A stretch of 64,000 nucleotides of DNA from an uncultured Bacteroidales bacterium (GCA_903959905.1 CAJBYO010000029.1:1-64000), one strand, 5' to 3'. Shown: positions 18,227-27,085, counted from the first letter of the stretch. The notes: generated from the sequence alone by a model not told the origin. Program-made: numbers and translations.

Positions 18227-18240
18227 TGCCGGGGGTGAGG

Positions 18241-19371
18241 CTACCTCCCAAAACAATACACCTTCCCATCCTGCGCCCCAACTACGATCATCGTCGACGT
18301 AACCGCCGGAGTGCTGTATAGGGCGCTGCCGGTTTCATATTGCCAGGTTTCATTGCCTGTATTGATATCCAGGATGTGAAGCCGCCCGTCAGCGGAAGCC
18401 GCAACAACCTGGTTGCCGGCAATTACCGGCGAGGCATCCACTTTTCCCCCGGTTTTAAATTTCCACAATACAGTTCCGTGAACGGCATCGTAACAATATA
18501 TGTAACGGTTCTGCGATCCGGTAATTACTTTACCCGACCCAACGGCCGGTGATGCGAGGAAAGGCCCGCCTCCTTCTGTTTTCCAGATGATCTTTTTCAG
18601 CCTGGTATCGAAACAAAAAAACACCCCGTCGTAATTGCCGAAAAATGCCTTGTCGCCAAGAAGGGCGGCCGACGCAGGAATATAGGTTCCGATGTCTACT
18701 TTATCCCGCAGTTTGCCGTCACTGATGCCAACCAGGTGTAAAAATCCGTCACAACCGCCAAATATCGCCATTTTATTGCCGATGGCTGCAGCTCCATTGA
18801 TGAAATTTCCCGATTCATATTTCCACAAACCTTTCCCGGTTACCGCATCCACACAGTGAAGGTTGTAATCATAACTGCCTGCGATAACGGTGGTGCGTTT
18901 GGTTGCCGCGCTGAATGTAAAATTCACTGACCCCGAAATCTGCCCTTCGGTGCTGTATTTCCATTTCCGGGTACCAGTGGTTGCATCCAGGGCGAAAAGG
19001 GAGCCTTCCATGGTGCCAAAATATATCGTGTTTCCTGTGATTACCGGCGGCGCCTCCACCGAGTTGCCGGCATTGAATTTCCACTTTAGTTTGCCGGCTG
19101 AACTGATGGCGTATAGGTACCCGTCATTGGAACCAATGAAGACAGTTCCTTCCCAGATAATGGCAGAGGATTTGATCGCATCGCCTGTTTTAAATGTCCA
19201 GAGCAGCCGGTAGGGCGGAACTATATTTGCCGGCGATGTTCCTGATAACCGGGGATCCCCGCGAAATGAGGGCCAGCAGTCATTGCTTTTCTCCTGGGCA
19301 GACAAACCCGTTACGATGAGCATGAAAACAGCCACCAGGACTTGCTTATAAGGGCACAGTACTCGCCTCAT
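18241..19371 (-). CDS. Exported PQQ-like beta-propeller protein (376 aa)
   Basis: A signal peptide (VLVAVFMLIVTGLSAQ) is followed by about seven repeats of the PQQ-enzyme type. Each has a strand pair such as GTVFIGSNDGYLYAISSAGKLKWKF, with the Gly-x-Asp/Asn-Gly-x-Leu-(Y/F)-Ala-Leu-Asp and L-W-K-F/Y signatures. Such domains are found in quinoprotein dehydrogenases and in BamB-like scaffolds. The sequence alone does not show that a PQQ cofactor is bound. Its ATG overlaps the stop of the GltD/NuoG-like gene (ATGA), which ties it to the redox operon as its last clear member. Confidence 0.88.
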   Translation of the reverse strand: MRRVLCPYKQVLVAVFMLIVTGLSAQEKSNDCWPSFRGDPRLSGTSPANIVPPYRLLWTFKTGDAIKSSAIIWEGTVFIGSNDGYLYAISSAGKLKWKFNAGNSVEAPPVITGNTIYFGTMEGSLFALDATTGTRKWKYSTEGQISGSVNFTFSAATKRTTVIAGSYDYNLHCVDAVTGKGLWKYESGNFINGAAAIGNKMAIFGGCDGFLHLVGISDGKLRDKVDIGTYIPASAALLGDKAFFGNYDGVFFCFDTRLKKIIWKTEGGGPFLASPAVGSGKVITGSQNRYIYCYDAVHGTVLWKFKTGGKVDASPVIAGNQVVAASADGRLHILDINTGNETWQYETGSALYSTPAVTSTMIVVGAQDGKVYCFGR

Positions 19372-20951
19372 GATGATTGCCTTTCTTCACAATTTTTCCA
19401 GGTCAGTGCTCCTGTGGGACAGGCTGCTACGCATTCACCGGCGGCGGTGGTCAGCGCCCCGGCCGTGGTCCCGCCGAACGGGACTGCGATACGTACATCA
19501 AATCCTCTTCCTGCATAGGACAACCCGATGGATTCACCGTGTTTCTGCGTGATTTCCACACACAGCCCGCACCGGATGCATTTTTCCGATTCATACACCA
19601 CCAGTTCGTGTTGCAATGACCGGGTAAGCCGTTTTCGATGAGGGCCCGCAAACCGTTTCCTGTTGGCACCATATTCACCGGCATAAAGCCTGAGCTTGCA
19701 GCTGGCCGGTTTCCGGCAGTCGCAGTGCATGCAGCGGCTGGCCTCATGCATGGCCTCATCCCGGTTCAAACCGGCCGGAAACCCACCGGCCGGCTCCACC
19801 CGCTGATCGGGAATACCCTCCTGCAAGTACTCCTGCCACTCTGGTTCAAACAGGTGCCCGACCACGGAGTTGAAGCCCGGCCTGGCATCAGCAGGTATTT
19901 TCGATCCAAGGAACAATGCCACGCTTTGTGCAGCCATTTTTCCCTGGGCTGCTGCATGAACCGCCATTTTCTGTTCCCGGATGATGTTGCCACAGGCGAA
20001 GATGCCGGGAATGCTTGTTGTCATCTTCTTTTTATCTACAAACTGTCCGTGTTCATCCGGTTGCAGGCCGAATATTCCGGCATGCCCGGGTTTCATCGTG
20101 CCGGTAGCGAGGACCACTGCATCAAAGTGCCCGGCTATGGCAGACTGGAATAGCTCCTGCGTTATTTCAATATCCATCCTGAATTCAGCGCCCATGGAGC
20201 GGATGACGGTAATTTCTGCCTCCAGGATGTCTTTTGGAAGACGGTCGGCCGGGATATCGTAGAACATCGCCCCGCCAGCGTTTTCATGCTGGTCAAACAA
20301 GGTGCAGGAATAACCCGACTTCTGAAGATAGAATGCAGCTGAAAGCCCGGCTGGTCCTGTACCGATGATGGCAACACGTTTACCGTTCCTTTCCGCCATG
20401 GCCGGCAAACCGTTGTCATACCTTTCCGTGTATTGCGCCGTTGACCTTTTCAGGTGACAGATGGAGACTGCCTGGTCCATGGGTTTTCTTTTGCATGCCT
20501 TTTCACAGGGGGCAGGGCAGATATAACCCAGGATCAGCGGCAGGGCAATTTCATTGCGAACGATCCGCAATGCCTGTTCAAAATCTCCGGCAGCGATCAG
20601 CCGGTTCATCAGCGGGATGTCCATGAAAGCCGGGCAGGAAAGCCTGCACGGGGCCTCGCAATCGCCAACATGGTCGCTCAGGAGCAGTTCAAGGGCCTCC
20701 CGCCTGACCTCCCTGACTTCATCGGTGGCGGTAAGTATGTTCATGCCTTCAGTTGCCGTCATGGAGCAGGATGGGATAAGCTGGCCACGGTCGGCATCTT
20801 TCACCATGCAAACCATGCACGACGGATGGTTTGGGTATCCAGGCTGGTGACACATGGAGGGAATCGCAATGCCCAGGCAGGCAGCGGCCTCCATGATGGT
20901 GGTTCCATCATTCACTTCAACTGGTTTATGATCTATCGTCAGTTTTACCAT
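19368..20951 (-). CDS. GltD/NuoG hybrid: 2Fe-2S + FAD flavoprotein lacking the NADPH domain + 4Fe-4S
   Basis: A 527-residue cytosolic iron-sulfur flavoprotein. Residues 1-80 form a NuoG/HydA-type [2Fe-2S] domain (Cys34, 45, 48, 62). Residues 90-170 form the GltD N-terminal Fe-S domain (Cys98/102/106 and 145/149/153). The FAD site GTGPAG is at 197-202, and LATG at 291-294. From there the chain passes almost directly to TTSIPGIFACGN (311-322), so the second Rossmann domain that binds NADPH in GltD is missing. The C-terminus has CMHCDC and a NuoG-like 4Fe-4S site (Cys458/461/464 and 507/511). Start ATG 20951 lies one base after the TGA of the NuoEF gene. It probably receives electrons from that partner instead of NADPH (inference). 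Confidence 0.85.
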   Translation of the reverse strand: MVKLTIDHKPVEVNDGTTIMEAAACLGIAIPSMCHQPGYPNHPSCMVCMVKDADRGQLIPSCSMTATEGMNILTATDEVREVRREALELLLSDHVGDCEAPCRLSCPAFMDIPLMNRLIAAGDFEQALRIVRNEIALPLILGYICPAPCEKACKRKPMDQAVSICHLKRSTAQYTERYDNGLPAMAERNGKRVAIIGTGPAGLSAAFYLQKSGYSCTLFDQHENAGGAMFYDIPADRLPKDILEAEITVIRSMGAEFRMDIEITQELFQSAIAGHFDAVVLATGTMKPGHAGIFGLQPDEHGQFVDKKKMTTSIPGIFACGNIIREQKMAVHAAAQGKMAAQSVALFLGSKIPADARPGFNSVVGHLFEPEWQEYLQEGIPDQRVEPAGGFPAGLNRDEAMHEASRCMHCDCRKPASCKLRLYAGEYGANRKRFAGPHRKRLTRSLQHELVVYESEKCIRCGLCVEITQKHGESIGLSYAGRGFDVRIAVPFGGTTAGALTTAAGECVAACPTGALTWKNCEERQSS

Positions 20952-20952
20952 G

Positions 20953-23307
20953 TCAGTGAATTTTGATGGCATCAACCGGGCATATCTGCCTGCAGATGTC
21001 ACATTTGATGCATTTTTCCAGGTCGATCACATGTTTCTCATAAGGCGTGAAGGCGATGGCATCCGACGGGCACCGCTGTGCGCACTTTGTGCAGCCGATG
21101 CATGCATCGTTCACTTCGTAATGGATGAGTGGCAGGCATTTACCTGCAGGGCAATGTCCCGTCAGGTGGGCTTCGTATTCTTCATGGAAATAGTGCAGTG
21201 TTGTAAGGACCGGGTTTGGGGCGGTTTTTCCGAGTCCGCAGATACTGCCCCCCGCCGTGCTGATCGCAAGTTTCTCCAGGTTGACCAGGTCCAGTGATGT
21301 TCCGTGGCCGTTTTTGATTTTCTCCAGTATTTCGAGCATCCGGCGTGTTCCGATCCGGCAGAAAGTGCATCTTCCGCACGACTGGCTTTGGGTGAATGAA
21401 AGAAAGTAGTGTGCAATGTCAACCATGCAGTCGGTTTCATCCATCACGATCAGTCCACCCGATCCCATCATGGTTCCGGCCTCCTTCAACGCTTCAAAAT
21501 CAATGGGCATTCCTGCTTTGGAAGCTGGTAGACACCCACCTGAAGGCCCGCCTATCTGCACCGCCTTGAAATGCCGGTCGTCGGCGATTCCGCCGCCGAT
21601 CTCATCCACGATCTGCCTGATGGTGATCCCCATCGGCACTTCGATCAGCCCGCCACGCTTGACTTTTCCAGCCAGTGCGAAGACTTTTGTACCCTTGCTG
21701 CCGGTTGTTCCGATCGCAGAGAACTTAGCCGCTCCATGCTGCATGATCCATGGAACAAACGACAACGTCTCTGTGTTGTTGATCAGTGTTGGTTTGTTCC
21801 ATAACCCCTGCTCTACTGGGTATGGTGGCCGGAGCCGGGGAAGCCCGCGCTTTCCTTCAACGGATGCGATAAGGGCAGTCTCCTCGCCGCAAACAAAGGC
21901 GCCGGCACCGCCAAAAATGCGGATGTCAAAGGAAAATCCTGAATTCATGACCGAGGTGCCGGTCAGTCCCCGCTCACTGCAAATTCTTAAGGCTTCGCTG
22001 ATGCGCATCACGGCCAGCGGGTATTCGGCCCGGATGTAAAAGATGCCCTGTGATGCCCCGGTGGCGTAACCGGCGATCAGCATGCCTTCTATGATCCTGA
22101 AAGGGTATGACTCAAGCAGCATCCGGTCCATGAATGCCCCGGGATCGCCTTCGTCGCCGTTGCAGATCACATATTTCACCTCGCCGGACTGTTCACTTAC
22201 CAGTTTCCATTTGCGGCCGGTGGGAAAGCCTGCGCCACCACGGCCACGCAGCCCGCTGTTGATAATCTCATCGGTTACTGCGGAGGGTGTCATCTCAAAC
22301 AGGCACCTCCGGAGCGATTCAAAACCGCCTGAACGTGTGTAACTCTCCAAGTCAACAGGGTTTGTTGCTCCCCGGTTCTCAGTGGCAATGTTGACCTGCG
22401 GGCCGAGAAATCCTGAAATGGGAGTGTCGCGCTGCTCGCCAAGGTACCTCCTGAATGATTTCGGAGCTCCGTCAGCAAGCAGCCCTTCAAACAGGTTGAA
22501 AAAGCCGTTGCGTGCACGGTTGAAATATCCCTCGGGTTTAAAATGGCTCAGGATGACCTCCCTCACCTCTTCCGGTTTAATGCGGGCATAGAATGTCGGG
22601 TTCTCCCCTGGCCTGATGATCTCCATGATCGGCACCTGGCTGCAGATGCCCACACAGCCAACCTGCTGCACGTTCACCCGGATCCTGGTTTTGGCAAGCG
22701 TTTTCTCCAGTTCGTCTTTCACTTCCGAACTGCCGCTGGCCACACAGCATGATCCAAGCCCGATGCGGATCTCACCTTGTATACCTGAGGTGCTGATGTT
22801 GGTTTCCGGTACGATAGAATCACCTTTTTGGCTCCTGGAAAGGAAATCGGCCAGAATCTCCCCGGTTTTCTCCGGCACAACATGGCCATAGGTGACCTCA
22901 TCAATCCGCACAACAGGGGCAAGGGTGCAGCAACCCAGGCAGGCGATCTTTTCAAGGGTGAAGGTGTATGATTCATCTGTATCTGCATCCTCTGCAAGCT
23001 TCAACTCACGCCTGAATGCTTCATACACAAACAAGGCCCCTTTTACATGGCAGGCAGTACCGGTGCAGACTTTAATGTGGTGCTTCCCTGCCGGAGAGTG
23101 CCGGAACTGGGAGTAGAAAGTGGAAATTCCGCTGATCTGTCCGCGGGAGATTGCAGTGGTTTCACAAACCCGTTTCAGCGCAGTTTCAGGAAGATAATTG
23201 AATTCAAGCTGGAGATCCTGCAGTATCGGAATAACCGCATCCGGGGTTGTCCCGCGACGGGCAACCACAAGATCGGTCTTTTCAATGATATGCAGGTTAT
23301 TTTCCAA
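20953..23307 (-). CDS. NuoE-NuoF-ferredoxin fusion (NADH-oxidising iron-sulfur flavoprotein)
   Basis: A 784-residue fusion. The NuoE-like 24-kDa domain has Cys81, 86, 123 and 127 for [2Fe-2S]. A second thioredoxin-like [2Fe-2S] domain has Cys187/188, 218 and 222. The NuoF core has the NADH site GLRGRGGAGFPTG and the FMN site NGDEGDPGAF. After an SLBB region comes the NuoF 4Fe-4S site (CGRCTFC, then Cys690), and finally a two-cluster ferredoxin (CIGCTKCAQRC and CIKCDICRQIC). This matches HndA+HndC or HydC+HydB of NADH-linked hydrogenases and bifurcating enzymes, here in one chain. The start is uncertain: an ATG at 23397 would overlap the upstream gene by 101 bp, so TTG 23307 (11-bp overlap) is preferred because the conserved part begins there. 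Confidence 0.88.
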   Translation of the reverse strand: MENNLHIIEKTDLVVARRGTTPDAVIPILQDLQLEFNYLPETALKRVCETTAISRGQISGISTFYSQFRHSPAGKHHIKVCTGTACHVKGALFVYEAFRRELKLAEDADTDESYTFTLEKIACLGCCTLAPVVRIDEVTYGHVVPEKTGEILADFLSRSQKGDSIVPETNISTSGIQGEIRIGLGSCCVASGSSEVKDELEKTLAKTRIRVNVQQVGCVGICSQVPIMEIIRPGENPTFYARIKPEEVREVILSHFKPEGYFNRARNGFFNLFEGLLADGAPKSFRRYLGEQRDTPISGFLGPQVNIATENRGATNPVDLESYTRSGGFESLRRCLFEMTPSAVTDEIINSGLRGRGGAGFPTGRKWKLVSEQSGEVKYVICNGDEGDPGAFMDRMLLESYPFRIIEGMLIAGYATGASQGIFYIRAEYPLAVMRISEALRICSERGLTGTSVMNSGFSFDIRIFGGAGAFVCGEETALIASVEGKRGLPRLRPPYPVEQGLWNKPTLINNTETLSFVPWIMQHGAAKFSAIGTTGSKGTKVFALAGKVKRGGLIEVPMGITIRQIVDEIGGGIADDRHFKAVQIGGPSGGCLPASKAGMPIDFEALKEAGTMMGSGGLIVMDETDCMVDIAHYFLSFTQSQSCGRCTFCRIGTRRMLEILEKIKNGHGTSLDLVNLEKLAISTAGGSICGLGKTAPNPVLTTLHYFHEEYEAHLTGHCPAGKCLPLIHYEVNDACIGCTKCAQRCPSDAIAFTPYEKHVIDLEKCIKCDICRQICPVDAIKIH

Positions 23308-25153
23308 TACAGTACAGGTTTTTGTCTCCCCGGATAATGATGGTCCCTTCGGAAAAGGCAGGGGTGCAGCTGGAGCCTTCGCCAAGGGGCGACTCACTTA
23401 CCACGGTGTATGTTTTATCGGCTTGTAAGATATGCATCAGGCCTTTTTTGTCAAGCATGTATATTTTGCCCCCGGCCAGTACCGGCGAGGCATATACGGG
23501 GGTTTCAAACTCATGCTCCCAGTATTTGGTGCCGGTTTTGGCGTCATAACAAACGCCGGCGCCGAAACTTGTTACCAGGAACAGGTATTTTCCGGTCGCC
23601 AGGGGGCTTGGGATATCCGACAGGTAGTCAGAATCTTCCCACAGTAATTTCGGCGGGTCACCGATTTCAATGGCAGAGAGTTTCGAAAAATCGTTGACAG
23701 CGTAAACCACACCATCGGCATAGGCGACACTGGGACCAACCTCACCCGAAATGCAGTTCATCTTCCACAGTTCCTTCCCGTTGGCAGGATTGTATGACAC
23801 CACCATCGGATCAGCGGCCAGGATCAGTTCTGTTCTTTTGCCGGTGTTGACGATCACCGGCGAAGCCCAGGAAATCTTAACACTCCGGCTGGTCTGCCAT
23901 ACTACTTCACCCGTCTTCCCGGCAAGTGCCATCACACTGCCCGACCCGCGCTGATCATACTGAACGATCAGCAGGTCATGAAACATCACCAGCGATGATG
24001 AATGGCCGTAATGATTCAATGGGGTGCCCAGGTTCTTATCCCACACCTTGTTGCCGTCAAAATCAAAGGCAATGAGGTCGCCATTCGCAAAAATGGCGTA
24101 AACCCGCCGGCCGTCAGTGGTCATACCTGATGCACTGTACCCTGTTTCTTTGATTGTTTTGGGTACCTGCGTGGGACTGCCTGTAATTTTCTCCACCGCC
24201 TTGGACCACAGGATTTTGCCGGTATTGATATCGATGCAATACACCTCCCGTTTGGTTTCACTGGCCCCCGACAGGAATACCCTGCCATTCCAGATAATCG
24301 GGGAGTTGAACCCGGGTAAAGGAATTTCTGTTTTCCACCGGATGTTTTTGCCCGATTTTCCATCCCAGCTTGTCGGAATATTCTTCTGGAAGGCAATGCC
24401 GTTGCCGCCCGGCCCCCTGAAGGATGGAAAATTCCCTGCAATTTCTCCATCCGTAGGATAACCATCCATGCTCAAAGTATTTCCACCTACTAATTTGTCA
24501 TTAATCCCCGCCGAATCTGCACCGTTAGCACCTCCACCACCACCTCCATTCATTGCCTCCACTCCTTCATTCCCTTCATTCCCTGCATTGTTTGCATTGC
24601 CTGCATTGCTTACATTGCTTATATTCCCCTCATTCAACCTGGCATCCAGCGTTTTTCCGAGTTCCTGGTGTGTCAGAAACACGACGAGCATTGAAATGAT
24701 CACGATTGCGATCCCTGTATAAGCCACCCACATCCTGTTTGTCTGCCGGAGATGCCATGGATCGGGCCTTCCGCCTGCCGGCATCCCGGGAATTGTCTTT
24801 TGCATGAGTTCCATTGACTTCAGGCAGATCACCACAACCAGCACACTGAAAAACAGGAGATAACCGCCCATGCGGATTTGCCACTGGCTGGTGAAATATG
24901 CTTTTCGGGCCAGGAGGTCAAGCGTCCGGATATCCTGCCGGAGCGCATCGTCGCCCGGGTTGCTGTGCAGCCGTTCAATCATCGCCCTGAGCGCCACGGA
25001 ATTCAAAGGATCAGCACGTTTCACCTGGATATAATTGACAATGATCAGGATGGATAATACCATGGCAAAAATTGCGGCGATAACCGCAATCCATTGTGCC
25101 AGAGACGCACCGCGGTGCGTCTCTACGTTCCGGTTATCGTTCGTTTTCATCAT
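23297..25153 (-). CDS. Membrane-anchored PQQ-like beta-propeller protein (618 aa)
   Basis: Three transmembrane helices (about 21-42, 96-114 and 141-161) precede a low-complexity linker (170-235) and a PQQ-type propeller (240-618) beginning NFPSFRGPGGNGIAF. The repeats show LIAFDFDGNKVWDKNLG and CYDAKTGTKYWEHEF. The propeller should face the periplasm if the last helix exits outward. The linker is encoded by the 9-bp AATGCANNN repeat (NAGNANNAGNEGNEG) followed by a glycine run. Residues 9-16 come from a 24-bp perfect palindrome. Its ATG overlaps the NapH-like stop (ATGA) and its stop overlaps the NuoEF start. It may couple the cytosolic and exported halves of the module (inference). Confidence 0.87.
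   Translation of the reverse strand: MMKTNDNRNVETHRGASLAQWIAVIAAIFAMVLSILIIVNYIQVKRADPLNSVALRAMIERLHSNPGDDALRQDIRTLDLLARKAYFTSQWQIRMGGYLLFFSVLVVVICLKSMELMQKTIPGMPAGGRPDPWHLRQTNRMWVAYTGIAIVIISMLVVFLTHQELGKTLDARLNEGNISNVSNAGNANNAGNEGNEGVEAMNGGGGGGANGADSAGINDKLVGGNTLSMDGYPTDGEIAGNFPSFRGPGGNGIAFQKNIPTSWDGKSGKNIRWKTEIPLPGFNSPIIWNGRVFLSGASETKREVYCIDINTGKILWSKAVEKITGSPTQVPKTIKETGYSASGMTTDGRRVYAIFANGDLIAFDFDGNKVWDKNLGTPLNHYGHSSSLVMFHDLLIVQYDQRGSGSVMALAGKTGEVVWQTSRSVKISWASPVIVNTGKRTELILAADPMVVSYNPANGKELWKMNCISGEVGPSVAYADGVVYAVNDFSKLSAIEIGDPPKLLWEDSDYLSDIPSPLATGKYLFLVTSFGAGVCYDAKTGTKYWEHEFETPVYASPVLAGGKIYMLDKKGLMHILQADKTYTVVSESPLGEGSSCTPAFSEGTIIIRGDKNLYCIGK
24568..24639. repeat. 9-bp CATTGCCTG-type repeat in the membrane-propeller linker
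   Basis: Eight 9-bp units (CATTCCCTT, CATTCCCTG, CATTGTTTG, CATTGCCTG, CATTGCTTA x2, TATTCCCCT, CATTCAACC). They are the reverse complement of the family at 2978. On the coding strand they give Asn-Ala-Gly and Asn-Ala-Asn tripeptides. Confidence 0.85.
25101..25124. repeat. 24-bp perfect palindrome AGAGACGCACCG/CGGTGCGTCTCT inside a gene
   Basis: The two 12-nt halves are exact reverse complements around CCGCGG. On the minus strand it extends as GTAGAGACGC, the same shape as the GTAGGGACACGCCATGGCG elements at 38247-38521. It encodes residues around VETHRGASL at the start of the membrane-propeller gene. Confidence 0.8.
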
Positions 25154-26475
25154 TTTGTTAATCCTTCATTGTTTCGTTCCACCGGGCAATAATCCACGCA
25201 CCTGGTGCAACTGAAACAGGTTCCTTTGTTCGGAATATAATCTGTTCTGTATATCATAACCATCCTGTAGGCCAATGTGATTCCGATCACCAGCCCGAGG
25301 AAACAGCCAAGGATCCAGCTGCCTGTATAAAATTGTTTCAAAACCAGCGAGGCTTCTGAATAGACCTGGGATATCGGCTTGCCCGACGATTTGAAAGTGG
25401 TCACATCAATGGATTCAGGCTGGTCTTTGTTATTTGAAGTTTCCAGTAACATATTTGTCAGTGCCACTTTCCGGTTCACTTTTGCCAGCGTTTCATGGAT
25501 TCTGGAAGTTGTGAATCCACCCAGAAGGGTAAAGAATGGTACGAGCAGGCAGATCAGGATGAATTTCCTGGTGGTGGCCGATTTTGTCTCAGGATTTTTT
25601 ACTGTTACCGGCATGTCTATCGCGTCGTACGGACAGGAGTCTTCGCACAGCCTGCACTGAATGCAGTTTGACGGGGTAATGGTGAGGTGTTTCCATGAAA
25701 ACCGGCTGACCCAGTTCAGCAAAACCCCGTACGGACAAATAAAGCGGCAGTATGGCCGGGCGATGAAGATGCCGGAGATCAGCAGGGCGCCGGCAAATAA
25801 AAACATGCCGAAAGATGCGTCAAACCTGAATATGCCAACAAACGGATCATACCTGCAGATGATGAAGTCGCTGCGTGTGGCGGCATAAAGTACTGCCAGC
25901 CCCAGGTAAATGTAGGGTATCAGGCCGAGGATGGCATTCATCCTGGCACCCAGTTTCTGCGGTTTGAAGGATACCAGGTCCTGCATTGCGCCGAACGGAC
26001 AAACTCCGGCGCAGAAGGTCCGTCCGAAGAACAGGGTGAAAACGAGGGGGAGTATAAAAAAAGCAATGACGGTTATCGGAACAATATAGGTGCTGTCAAA
26101 TATTCCGAGGGTGACGTTTTGAATCGCCCCGATGGAACAAATACAACCCTGACGGTAAAAACCAAAATAGACCAGAGAGAACAACGAAAACCAGAATACC
26201 AGCAGGCGCGAACGCCTTTTAATGACCAGCCAGCTGACCACAGCAAGGGAAATGATGAGTATCAAAACATCCACGATGGCAAGAACACCCGACCTGGCAG
26301 AGGGCTGCAAGGTTTCGGGCTGCACATACCCTGATTCAAATTCGGGTCTCGGAAAACGCTGTACCCCAAGTACTTCCTGAAACTGTAAGGTGAGTATTAG
26401 CACTAACAGCATGAAAAAGCACCGGTTAAGTGTTTTCCTTGGGATCCGTACCGGGTATTTTCCAGGTTTACTCAT
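25150..26475 (-). CDS. NapH/NosR-like membrane polyferredoxin
   Basis: A 441-residue inner-membrane protein with about six to seven hydrophobic helices, including one at residues 13-35 and one near the C-terminus (SWILGCFLGLVIGITLAYRM). It has the paired CxxxCP motifs of the NapH/NosR/RdxA family (CAGVCPFGA and CRFICPYGV). Two 4Fe-4S sites follow: CIQCRLCEDSCPYDAI in the middle and CFSCTRCVDYCPVER at the C-terminus. Such proteins pass electrons between quinol or cytosolic donors and periplasmic acceptors. Its 5' end overlaps the Tat ferredoxin gene by 8 bp and its 3' end overlaps the membrane-propeller gene. The direction of electron flow cannot be decided from sequence. Confidence 0.9.
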   Translation of the reverse strand: MSKPGKYPVRIPRKTLNRCFFMLLVLILTLQFQEVLGVQRFPRPEFESGYVQPETLQPSARSGVLAIVDVLILIISLAVVSWLVIKRRSRLLVFWFSLFSLVYFGFYRQGCICSIGAIQNVTLGIFDSTYIVPITVIAFFILPLVFTLFFGRTFCAGVCPFGAMQDLVSFKPQKLGARMNAILGLIPYIYLGLAVLYAATRSDFIICRYDPFVGIFRFDASFGMFLFAGALLISGIFIARPYCRFICPYGVLLNWVSRFSWKHLTITPSNCIQCRLCEDSCPYDAIDMPVTVKNPETKSATTRKFILICLLVPFFTLLGGFTTSRIHETLAKVNRKVALTNMLLETSNNKDQPESIDVTTFKSSGKPISQVYSEASLVLKQFYTGSWILGCFLGLVIGITLAYRMVMIYRTDYIPNKGTCFSCTRCVDYCPVERNNEGLTK

Positions 26476-27085
26476 CGCTGCTCCCTTTTTTACCGGTTAA
26501 TTCAGCAGCCTGGCTTTCTTCATTGACCTGTTTCAGCAGGTAAGGTTTGCTCAGCGGCACCCTGCTGAATGCATCCGCAGGGCAATTCCGTGCAATCGAG
26601 CACTGGTTGCAGTTCACACACCTGTCGTGCCTGACCTGAAGTTGCAGTGATCCGTTGCCGAACGAACTGCAGCCCTTCACGCATTTCCCGCAACCGATAC
26701 ACAACGGTTCGTCGATGGTGTACTCAAAGAACGGGTCTTCCACAAACTTGCGCTTCAGCGCGCTTGTCGGGCAGAGCTGGTTCTCCGCAGCTGTGGTCAG
26801 TGTTTTCGTATCCGGCTTGAAATACCCGCCGCACAGGTCGCAGTAACCGCACATGGCATAAACGTGCACACATTTAACCGCTGAAGGGGTGAGTACACAG
26901 TCTGTCGCACAGCGTCCGCACTGCAGGCATTTCGCCGGGTCAAGCTGCCATACCAGTTGCTCTGCCCCGGCCTTGCTGGCTACCATGGCCCCGGCACCGC
27001 CAATCCCTGCGAGGATGGAGGCCCTGATCCCGGTAGTAAGGAACCTTCGCCGGTTCATCCGGTTATTTTTTTCCTGGTTTCCCAT
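26468..27085 (-). CDS. Tat-exported multi-cluster 4Fe-4S ferredoxin
   Basis: A 205-residue protein with a twin-arginine signal (NRRRFLTTG followed by a hydrophobic stretch IRASILAGIGGAGAMVA), hence assembled in the cytosol and exported folded. Cysteine motifs: CLQCGRCATDC, a cluster CVHVYAMCGYCDLC, CIGCGKCVKGC and CVNCNQC...NCPADAF. This makes room for three or four [4Fe-4S] clusters, as in NapG or DmsB-type electron carriers. A pairing with the adjacent NapH-like protein is the classic arrangement. The start could be ATG 27085 or the internal ATG 27058, which directly precedes the RRR motif and lies just after the previous stop. Confidence 0.88.
   Translation of the reverse strand: MGNQEKNNRMNRRRFLTTGIRASILAGIGGAGAMVASKAGAEQLVWQLDPAKCLQCGRCATDCVLTPSAVKCVHVYAMCGYCDLCGGYFKPDTKTLTTAAENQLCPTSALKRKFVEDPFFEYTIDEPLCIGCGKCVKGCSSFGNGSLQLQVRHDRCVNCNQCSIARNCPADAFSRVPLSKPYLLKQVNEESQAAELTGKKGSSDE

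Noticed and set aside
20953..23307. Complex I operon
   Set aside because: There are no NuoA, H, J-N membrane subunits and no NuoBCD here; the NuoEF part is fused and sits with NapH-like and propeller genes.
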